Origin: Nilaparvata lugens | Taxonomy: Eukaryota; Arthropoda; Insecta; Hemiptera; Delphacidae | Length of the DNA stretch: 64,000 nucleotides | Assembly (NCBI RefSeq): GCF_014356525.2 | Contig: NC_052507.1 | Coordinates: forward strand, 61,380,553-61,444,552 | Direction of reading: 5' to 3' | In this document: one piece after another, positions 23,302 to 35,000 of the stretch | How positions within the stretch are numbered: the stretch's first letter is position 1 | Layout of the letters: each line of letters starts with the position of its first letter | Notes under the pieces: generated by a model | What the model was told of the DNA's origin: nothing | Databases searched by the model: none | What the model saw: the letters and a program-made list of their open reading frames with translations, nothing else | Position numbers and translations under genes: made by a program

Positions 23302-26300
23302 CGATGATGATGATGATGATGATGGTGGTGGTCATTATAATGGAACTAAATATGATAAGAAAGTTCATAGAAATTGGTTACAAAATCTTGCAACAATATT
23401 GAAAGACACCAAAATGAAATCCCTAGTTTTAAATGATAATGTCATCAACTTGGAAATGCTTTCTAGTTCACTAGTTGGCTCACAAATATCCTATCTTGGT
23501 CTAAGAGCATGTAAAATAAAAGATGATGGTTTAAAATGTTTGGCAAAAGTTTTGAATGATACAAAACTCACCTCCATAGACTTGAGTAACACTGCATTGG
23601 ACTGTGGGAGATTGAAGATGCTTGTAAACGGTTTAGTAGGGACAACTATTACAACGCTGAACCTAAGCTCAAATAAAATAGGTGTTGAGGGACTTAAATG
23701 TTTGGGTGGTGTTTTGAAAAACACAGCAATCACAACCATTGATCTCAGTGAAAATATGTTAAGCTATGAATGCATACAAGTATTTGCACCTTATCTTGTG
23801 GGTTCAAATATTACTTCTCTAAATTTGAGGAGAAACCAGATAGGCGATGATGGTCTGAGATGCCTAGCAAATGCTTTGACGAATAAGGACACAAATATAG
23901 AATCTATCGATTTGGGATCAAATGATCTGTCTGATTTGCAAACATTGACAACTTGTTTGTTGAATACGAGAATCACATCACTAGGTTTGAGTGGAAATTA
24001 TCGATTTCTTTCAAATAGCCCAAGTGTCTTTGACGATTTTTTTAAACAATTGACGAAGACCACCTCAATTGACCTCAGCAAGTGTTTTTTGCATTGCAAT
24101 GATTTGGAACTGTTGTCATCGGGCTTGGCTAATTCAAACAATACGTCACTCAAGTCACTTAACCTTAGTAAGAATGAAATAAAAGAGGATGGTATTAGTT
24201 TTCTGATTGATATCTTGAAGAAACATAAAATTACTTACCTGGATATCAGTTATAACTGCGGTGATCAACTAGGCCTATGTTCAAAATTATTAACATGTTT
24301 AAATCAAACCAATGTAGAATCTCTAAAATTAGAGGAAAATGAGATGGATTACGAGAGTTTAGAAAAAGGTTTGGTGGGCTCTAGCGTTAACTCAATTAAT
24401 CTTGGTTACTACCCATACCGAGTCGGTCTCAGTCATCATCAGAAATGTGCTAATTTCTTTGCAAGTTTGAAATTGAATTCAAACATCACTTCACTGAATT
24501 TAGATGGCAGTTATCATTCATACCCTGTTTTCAAAGAAATGGTTTCTGTTCTTGAATATACATCGATCACCTCACTCAGTCTTAGAAAGTTTACTTCAGA
24601 CTGCAATACGTTGACAGATCTGTTATTGTGCCTGCCGGATACAAAAATAACAACACTCAATCTCAATGGAAGCACGATTTGCGGTAATATATTTTATTTG
24701 GCTTCTGTTCTGCAATTTACTAGCATTACTTCTCTTGACCTAAGCGATTGTGAAATTTTCGAAGGAAATCATATTAGTGAGGTTCAAAACAAGATTGACT
24801 CAAACGATTCCTCACTTACTTTGACAGATAGTAGTCTGTGCTTTTTCAGTGTTTGTTACTTGGCACGTCAACTATGTCAAACAAAATTCAATAAACTCAA
24901 CCTATGTGGTAATAAAATGGCATACAATGCTATGAAATATCTTTCTCAGGGACTGTTGGGCTCACAAATTGTTGAACTCGATCTGAGTTCCACCAAAGTA
25001 GATAGTTTTGGCGTCTACTATCTAGCTCAAGTGCTTAGACACACTCGGATATCATCATTAAATTTATCACAGAATGAAATTTCCTGTACGGGTATCAGGC
25101 ATTTGACAGATGGTCTTGTTGGCTGTCAAATGAAATCACTCGATTTGAGTGAAAATCGTATTAAGGATGAAGGTGTCCAACATTTGGCTCAACATCTTGC
25201 AAATAGGCCTACTGGCATTTCTGAAATAAATTTGCGTAGAAATTTGATTAGAAGCCAAACAGCATATCAGTTGTTCAACATTGTGAAACAAAAAAACACG
25301 AATGAAATTAGAAAGAATGTAACAAAAGTTCACCTTGATATTATGAGCACCAATCTGATTAGTTACATGGGTTTATTCAAATATTCAGATTGCATCGTTG
25401 AAATTTTTAAACCATGTTCCAGATCAGAGGATGTTAATTTTGTAATTGAGAATACCTATCAAAAACTGGGTATAACAAAATTGGTTTTGAAGGGCGAAAG
25501 TTTTGAACATTTGTTGGGAACATTTGACAACATGAGCATCACAGAATATGAACACCACTTCAGCAAAAGACCTGTCCTGTCCCCCAATCTTGATATTTCA
25601 TCATTTTGGACAATAGTTAATTACATACCTCCCATACTTTTGAATAGCAATATTGCTGTACTCAGTCTGAATTATATCAATTCTATAAGACCGATGGAAC
25701 AAAATGAATCGATTTTGAAAGTGAAAGTCATTTCACTAAAATTGCTGAGAGAAAAAAGAGCTGACGACGAACAACGTAACAGAACGAGAGAATATTACAA
25801 TTTGCCGCCAATAGATCACTCCTCAAGCATTGATATACGCTATTTTAAAGCACTGATTTTAAGCAGTAATATTTTTTACCTGGATTTGAGTAATACCAAT
25901 ATAACCTGTTATGATATTGAGATATTGGCTGAATTTTTGAAAGATACCAACATAATTTCTCTGAATTTGAGCAATAATGGTTTGGAAGCAAAAAGTATTG
26001 AGTTTTTAGCCAACATTCTTCCTCTAACTCGAATCATATACATAGATTTGCACGGAAATACAATTGGCTATTCAGGTTATGAATACCTTTTTAAAGCAGC
26101 ACCCAAGTCAAGTGTTTGTTGGCTATCGCTTGCAAATAATAATATTGAAGAAGGATTGCAAGAAATTGTAGAATTATCACCTTTGATTGTGCCACGAGAC
26201 TATACACCAATCGTGAAATATTATTATTGAGATTATAATTTTTCTAAAAGAATCACTGATATTTCATATCTAAATATCATCCACTTGATTGGAGTTGAAT

Positions 26301-29300
26301 CATGATAATTATTTACATGAATATTATTAGTCTAGCAAATTTTTCTCATATTTTATTACTTGATATTTAGCTGATGATAGCTAATAGCTGAAGGGATTGA
26401 GATTATATATGTAAACTGTTTCTATTGAAGTTGTATTTTGAAAAAAATAAATTGAAATTTCAACTGTACCTGACTTGATCAGCACACCTAGCATATCCTC
26501 AGTCTTTTGATCAGTAAAGGTATCATATCGGTATCTTTAGAAACAATTCTTGGATAATCCAGCTCATCAGACCTATTGGTCGTAGGCCCAATTTTGTAGT
26601 CACATCTTTTTCCTCCGTAACGTAGCTAACACTGTTAAAAGTTCAACAGTATTAGACTATCAGTATTTTCATTTTCAAATAATGAATTAAAATAATGATT
26701 GATATATTTTTGCTGACCAGTCCTAGTAAAGCCCCATCCGGTAGCCACAGCCTGTTTCTCGGTGATGTAGCGCACACTGTTGAGACAGGCAGGCCGTGTA
26801 TATTCATCGAACAGGACGTGCTTCTCGAGGCGATAGAGGGTGATGTCGTTGTAGGGGTCCTCGGCGCGGTAGCGGGGGTGCTCGATGTGGTCTACAATGC
26901 GCATACGCTGTGGACGCGCGTCGTCGCTGTCTGACTCTACGTCCAGGTCTCCCAGGACAGCGTAGGCTGGGGCGCCGCTGTAAAACATCAACAATGTTCA
27001 CAATTGGTCCTACATACCGGACCTGCGCCTAGAAAAAAATGACCGCCGTAGTTGGTGGACTTAAAAACTCATCAAAAACTAACTAATCAGCTGTTTGTGA
27101 AGGTCTCAGATTGTCGAGATCTCAGTTCTAGTTCACGTTTAAAATATTAACTGGCCATCAACTACGGCGGACATCTTTGTTTTTTTGTAGGTTCAGGTCA
27201 GGTATATAGGTATACAGAAGAAATTGACAAAAACCACAGATTTTATTTCAATCTCTGATAAACTGTTTAGACAATGGTGTAACAATCAAAACCGGTCTTT
27301 CTAACTACTGTGTAATGAGGTTATTAGTATTGGTAATTCGGGTTATATTATGTATGGTATTGAGCTGGTATTATAGTAACAATTTATAATGGGGGAATCG
27401 CTTGGCTTGCGAGTGGTTAAATTGATCTAACTCTATAACTCATGAGAGAAGGAACTATAATTTAAAAGAATAAACAAAACAGATAATACATTGGAAAACT
27501 AAAAAATCGATTTAATATAATTGAAAACTCAAAGTTAAAGTGGAAACTAAAATAGAATATTAAGAATACCTTTTAAATAAACAATAGAATAATAATTACA
27601 GGATTTGCCTTCAATAAAAGTATATGAATAATATATTAATAAAATTTATAATACAAGTAACTAACTGAACCAGGAAAATGGTGTCTCGGAACAGAGGGGT
27701 AGAGCCGGGCCCGATTATCTGCTGTAGATAGTTCCAGGTCCCGTCCTCGTAACCGACTGCCAAGAGGCATACTTTTTTCAGTCGAATTCTACTTGTCATG
27801 AATTTTCACCGTCGTGGACACTTTTAATACAATGGGTACTCTCAGAATGTGAAAATGCATGTCGAATAATCGGGCACATTACAACTGTATCAATGAAATC
27901 TGTGGTTTTTGACAACTTCTTGATATTTTTTTTAGTATATTGGTATCTTGATCTCACTCGTATGACTAAGGGTAATCGCATAGTGAGAACTAGAGGTAGA
28001 TTGATTGATTGAGAAGGTACTTTATTTATGTAGATTATTAGTAATCTATAGATTTTAGTAATTTATTTATGTGGAGGGAGAGGTCGAGGTAGAGATAGAA
28101 GTACCTCGATGAAACACAGATACATTTTGTGTAATGGACTCCCGCTTGTTGAGGAGGTCGAGGTGGAGGTTTACCGCGCGGCTTACCCTGAGGTCGAGGA
28201 CCTCGACCTCCTCACTATATGCGGGCGCCCATAACACAAACTAATTTTTTGTGTTACATTGAGGTACCCCCATCTCGACCTCAACCTCGACTTCTATCTA
28301 TACCTCCTCACTATGCGGTTACCTTAATAGATTCTAGGCAAGAGTGTTACTAGTAGACACATAGTAAAATTATAATATTGTAATTTCTCAATTAGAAATT
28401 ATTTTCATTTTCTATAAAAATAAATTATCATAACTTATTGCTCAAGAAGTGAAAAAATCATCATAACATAGTCTAATGAGTGAGGTTCTCTATGATTTCT
28501 CTATGTCACGCTGCTTAAGAAAAAATCCTGCATTGTTCTTTACTGATAAAAGCATAAATGGAAAGGAAGATAAACACCTTCCAGAGTAATTTAATATTTT
28601 TGTTTGTGATTTGTCATTGAGAAATTTACAAAAAAAAAAATCCTGCATTGTTCATCAATGATATAATAAAGGAAAGAATTGGCTTATACGCGTACGGAAT
28701 TCAATATTTTTGTTTGTGATTTGCCAGCATTGAGAAACTTACACTTGGACGAAATTATTATGTGATAATAAGTTGATAATTCAGACTTACTATCTTGTTT
28801 TTGAGCAATGAGCAGCACTGAGTACAAAATTTTCACTGATGAGAGATCCGGTGCACAGCCATTTGATTGTATTAGAGAAAGTATATCCAAGATTGGCCTG
28901 AAAAAATAGATACATCAATCAATTATCGTTAGAACTATTATGGCATTCCACATAACTATGGCATTCCACTATTATATGGCATTCCACTATTATGGCATTC
29001 CCCTATTATGGCATTCCACTATTATGGCATTCCTATTAAGGCTGTTCGGTACACTTTTTCAATATAATTGTTAAGATCATTTATAAGAATGAGAAAAAGT
29101 GGCAACTGAAATTTTTAAGTGATCAAATAAGCGATGAGTTACGGGTTGTTGAAGTGCTAAGTTTCTAGATTCCGTTTTCTTTTCAGATCATAAACGGTTC
29201 CGACTATATTAACAGAGCTTCTCTTAAAAATTCAAAAAATTTATTTTTCCAAACTAAAACATTCTATTCCTCATTTCGTTCATGAATAAAAAAGTAACAT

Positions 29301-32014
29301 TTTTTGTAGATTCTATAACTTGTTTATTTTGGCAGAAATCGCGAAAAAACGCATATTAGAACAAAGTCAATGATATACTGAATGTATTGAAAAAACTCAT
29401 GGAAAATTCGAAACCGTTTATGATCTGGAAAGAAAACGGAGTTAGCACTTTCAACAACCCATAACTCGCTTATTAGATCACTCTTATAATGATCTTAACA
29501 ATTATATTGAAAAAGATTATCCAATTTAAATAAAAAAAGTGTACCTAACAGCGTTAAGGTACAATTATTATTTCTACCATATTCTTCAGAAAAATTTCAA
29601 AGTTCTTTGCAAAATATTAGAAAAGTGTCAATTGTATAATAATTCTACTAGTATATTATAATAAGTCTCGTTCACTTTGATTATCAGATGTCCTTTATAA
29701 TAAGTGTGGTGTACTGTGTTTACCTGATGTGGAAACTCTCTAGGACTAGAAGGCTTTCCACCAATGATGAGCGCCTTTTCTGTGATGCCGCATGTGTTCT
29801 CTAGGCTTTCTTCATCCTTTTCCTCTTCGAGCTCCAAAATCAAAGGCTTGTTCTTCCTTGGTTGGAATACTGAGCGGGCGTATTCGTAGCACTCTGAAAA
29901 TCATTCACATATCTCAAAGCCCAACCTATGCCTTTTGTTAGAAATACAGGAGTATGAGAATAATTTTCACTGTTTTACTCTAATCAACAGGAATGTACCT
30001 ATTGAATCGAAGATATAGACCAAGTTACTGTATTAGAAAAACGGAAGCCACCCTTCGGTTTCAAATCGGCATCGCTTACTAATTAGCATAGAATAAACAA
30101 TCTACGTTTTAAACGTTGTATACGTTTTCTCGGCTTTTAGGTTTAAATTAGAACCGTATATAATTCATTTTAAATATTTTATTGATAATTCCAAAGTTCT
30201 TAGCCTAATAAACCAATAGATACAATTGATTTCTTATTTTTCAGTTTGTAAACTAAAAGACTAGATTTTTATAAGTATATCATTTAACAGTATTTTAAGT
30301 TTATAGTTTGATTCAAGCAAACTAGGTTCTAAATCTCGCTTGAAAAATCTGTATTCATTGGAACTCTGCATTAATATGTTAAATTCATAAGATACTGTAA
30401 TCTAATTTCTTAAAAAAAAACTCTCTCACCTAGCTAGATAAAGATTTAATTATAACTGAAATTTTATTTTGAAATCTTTTTTATAATAATTTTGATCTAT
30501 CAACATGCAATAAACAAAATATTTTATTTTCAAACATGTTTCTATAAGGCTGGGTTTAGACTGAACGACCATAGAGCTAGAGCAAGAATAATTCTTGAGC
30601 ATGAAAAACATAGAAACAGCCCGAAATAATATGACAAATTATGTCTCCAAACGTGTATGAATCCAATATTAGTTCTCATTGCTTAGAGATTTCAAACTAG
30701 GGCTTTTAGGGCTTTATACAGATCAATCTTATCAATTTATTTATCAATCTTTGTTCAGAATAAAAGCTTTCGCTCGTTTGGTCTAACCGCAAAGTAAATA
30801 GCATGAACAAAGTAAAGAGGATAAGCAAATTAGAAAACATAAACAAAGTAAAGAACATAAGCAAAGCGAAGAACATAAAAAAAGTAAAGAACATAAACAA
30901 ATTAAAGATCATAAACAAAGTGAAGAGCATAATCAAAGTGAAGAAAATGAACGAAGTAAAGAAAAAAAGAGTTCCTATTCTTCTGTGGTCTAACTCAAGC
31001 CCAATAGTTTTGATATACAAGAATGCTATAAACTACCATTTATTGGCAGTATTTATAACGTTCTATGATAAGCGAAAGCAATCTATTTATTTCTGTATTG
31101 ATGTTTTCATATTGAAAATTGATATCGATACTCGCTGGCAGCATTCAAACTTCGGTTTTGCAGGCAGCGCCAAATGTGCTATTTTGATTTATTTAATCAT
31201 TCAGGATTACACAACTCACAGAAAAGTAGCACAGGCTTATAAGCCCAAAACGGTTCCAATTCTAATTTATACAACAGACCAAATGTAGCTAGGTTATGTG
31301 TCACTCAACATTCTTCGATTACGGTACACACTCAATTTACAATTCAAAACACACAAAAATCTTTTTTGAATTACTTCTAAATTAAATTAAATCAGATTAA
31401 CAGAGTTACTTTTCGTTTATATTTAAAGATTGATTTTTTTAATCAACTTATTATTATTATTATTTTAGATTATCAAATTCAATAGAACTATTATTCTTAT
31501 TCTATTATTTTTATTATGGTGGAATAAAATTTGATTCAAGGAAAAAAACAATGATAACCCTGATCGAACTTACTCTGTAGACTGATCCTTGCGTTGGGCG
31601 GTGGCGTGGGGGGTTTGGTTGGCTTGACCAGAGGCCGCCTTGCGGTTGTGGTGGTGGTCCGCGGTGTGGTGCGCCGTGTGGGCGCCATTGTGGTCGACGT
31701 CGACTGCTTCTCGGCGTCGCTCGGCTCGCAGCACACCACAACTGACGAACCGCTGAATCCGCACATTTCCGGCCGCTTCTGTTTGATCACACGCAGCGCC
31801 GACGCACAGTTCTCCAGCCGCTTGCACGTCCATTCCACCTCATCTACCTCCTTGCAAACGTCATCTGTCAATTTATTCATATCAATATTTCAAATCATGT
31901 TCACTCAGTTATCAATTGTTAATCTATAATATAATAACGAAAAGAATTGACTTATACACGTACGGGATAGGAAATTCAGGAATGACGCATCATCACGTCT
32001 GAACAACTATAATG

Positions 32015-32053
<39 letters not shown>

Positions 32054-35000
32054 TAATAATAATAATAATAATAATAATGATAATAAACCCATGTTCTAGA
32101 GCAGGTGTAGTAGTAATACATTGAATGCAGAGTGGAGTTGCAAATAGATTGGGTAAGGGAGCTCACATATTATTCGAAATTATGTTTTCTACAGGGTGAT
32201 TCTTAATTATGGTAAAATAATTTAATACTTGATAGTAGAAGTGAATATAAGAAAAAAAGTTCTTATAAACATATATCCATAAACGCTTCATTAGCGAGCT
32301 ATACAGAGTGAAAGATTTCGCCCGGAATTCAGTTCCTCTGGTGAAATACACCGACGCTGAATTGTTTGGCGACTAGTTCTTGGAAAACTTATGCTGGATT
32401 CCTATGGAAAAATATCTGAAAAATTGAATAAAACTAGTCTGGAAGCTGTAGTGTGAGTAGTTTTTGACAAAAAAGTTGAAATATGCAAAAAAATCTAAGT
32501 AGAAAAACACAGACTTCTACGTTTGATGCCTAATAACTTTCTTTAATGACCAGTAAACAAATAATTTTTCGCAATAAAAATTGTAGAGAATTCAATTCTG
32601 AGAAGAATCATGTAAGCTGTGTAAACTAAATTTGAATAAAAGTTGAATAAAATGTATTATTATGTAGTACATTACACCACAAAAATTTACTGTTTTATGA
32701 GGAGAGAGCTAATAACTCATAGGTTGTAGCTGCTTGCAAATAAAATATTCGGTTTTTATGAAAAGTTTGATTCTTATATGAATGTAACATATCTAAATGA
32801 CATTTAACTTATACCAAAAGACTAAAGATGATGTTCAAAGTGACCTCCGTTGTTCTGAATGCATATGTTCAGACGTCTTCTCATCGATTGTCGGACCCGT
32901 TCAAATATTCCAGGAGTCTGCTTTATCATTTCTATTCCGTTCAAAATCCTTAATCGGAGTTCTTTAATGGTATCAATCGGAGTATTGTATGCCAAGGTTT
33001 TCAAGTGTCCCCAAAGATAAAAATCCAAAGGATTTAAGTCTAGTGACCTAGCTGGCCATGGTACTGGCCCACCTCGGCCTATCCATTGATTTGGAAAGCT
33101 GTGATTCAGGTGTTCACGAACAGCAACACTGAAGTGTGCTGGAGCTCCATCATGCATAAACCAAATGTTTTGGCGCAACTGAAGAGGTACATCTTCAAAT
33201 AAGATGAATAGCTCCTCTCTCAAAAAGTTTAAGTAGATTATGTCATTAAGCCTGAGAGGAAGCTCGAACAGAAGTAGACGATCTCCTATGATTCCTGCCC
33301 AAATGTTTACTGAAAACTGATGTTGTGGAGATTGGGATTGATGGCATGAGGATTCTCATCTGCCCAAATATGTTGGTTGTGGACGTTAACGATAGCTGTT
33401 CTTGTAAAGTGTGCCTTGTCGGTAAATAAAACGGTTGTTAAAAAGTTTGGGTTAACAAGTGTTTCTAAAAACCATCGGCAAATACCAGCACGGGGAATAC
33501 AGTCTCGTGGCAATAGAGTATGAACTTTCTGGAGGTGGTATGGATGTAATTGTTGCTCTTTCAGTATCCTCCAAATAATAGATTGATTGACATTAAACTG
33601 CACTGACAAAAAACACAGCGCGGTTACAGTAGGCATAACTTACAGTTTGTTGTTTTGTTCAACAGTGAGCTAAAAAATTCTGGAAATAACTTTCAGCTGA
33701 TAATTTCTTTTGAATATTTTCTTATTTAAAACAAAATAAATCAGCTGTTCTGGAACAGCTGTTATTTAAATCCATGTTTTATTTGCAATCAGCTACAACC
33801 TATGAGTTATTAGTTCTCTCCTCATAAAACAGCAAATTTTTGCGGTGTAACGTACTACATAATAATACATTTTATACAACTTCTATTCAAATTTAGTTTG
33901 CACAGCTTACATGATTCTTCTCAGAATTGAATTCTCTACAATTTTTATTGCGAAAAATTATTTGTTTACTGGTCATTAAAGAAAGTTATTAGGCATCAAA
34001 CGTAGAAGTCTGTGTTTTTCTACTTGGATTTTCTGCATATTTCAACTTTTTTTTGTCAAAAACTACTCACACTACAGCTTCCAGACTAGTTTTATTCAAT
34101 TTTTCAGTTATTTTTCCATAAGAATCCAGCATAAGTTTTCCAAGAACTAGTCGCCAAACAATTCAGCATTGGTGTATTTCAGCAGAGGAACTGAATTCCG
34201 GGCGAAATCTTTCACTCTGTATAGCTCGCTAATGAAGCGTTTATGGATATATGTTTATAAGAACTTTTTCTTATTTTTACCTCTACTATCACGTATTAAA
34301 TTATTTTACCATAATTAAGAATCACTCTGTATATTATGTCTTCCAGTTGTTGTGATCCAGTTTTTAAAGGCGCATTTAAATTTTCTTGAGTTTTCTATTA
34401 TCTTGCTGATGTGTACAGGAAGTAAATTGTGGAGTTTTGGTGCTAGGTGGTTGAAGTATTGGACTGATCAACTTGCAATTTTGCATATATAATAAAATAA
34501 AGAATTGACTTTTACATGTAGGGGAAAGGAGATTCAGGAATGACGCATCATCACGTCTGAACTGATCAATTTTGCATATAGATTCTCAATTTACCGAGGA
34601 TGTTGATAGGCCTATATTAAATTCTTCTAGATTTCAGCAGGTCAAGTTATTTATTAGACCCTTATGCGGAGCACGGGTTAGCTGCTAGTCGTTAAATAAA
34701 ATGGTAGGCTACTTGATATATTATTGTATTTCATCACTTTCCATGCCATTTGAAAATTTAATATTCAGATTATCCTATGTGTCATTGTAGTGTAGGCTAA
34801 GGCTGGAAAAAGGACTCCGTTTTTAAATTATTGAGACTCCAAATTATTGAGCGGTACCATTCTGAGAAAGCGGCTTCATAGAAACTAACAAGTAATTGAA
34901 AACATGGTCTCATTCAAATTCCAGTTTCGGCCAGGAAGTTTAGTATTCATAAAAATGATGAGATACTATTTAAATAAGTTATTGTCATGGCGAGCCATAA

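Larger units (their letters stand above)
26978..28790 (-). other. Protease intron 4
   Basis: Holds an unexplained GC-rich patch (27,665-27,790), a MITE (27,970-28,323) and a tandem duplication (28,519-28,745). Confidence 0.7.
29894..31573 (-). other. Protease intron 2
   Basis: Contains a possible TIR element with a minisatellite (30,547-31,003) and a dispersed repeat scrap near 31,236. Confidence 0.65.

Noticed and set aside
22325..26230. Recent bacterial horizontal transfer of the LRR gene
   Set aside because: Composition and host-typical TAGGCCTA words match the surroundings, and no bacterial neighbour gene is present; not supported without a tree.
27611..27799. An extra CLIP-protease exon
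   Set aside because: Exons 4 and 5 join in phase with family sequence across the junction, and this ORF has no protease similarity.
28925..29035. CRISPR-like array
   Set aside because: Units are contiguous with no unique spacers; a simple minisatellite in an animal intron.
31594..31929. Plus-strand Val/Gly-rich protein
   Set aside because: Antisense shadow of the GC-rich CLIP exon 2.
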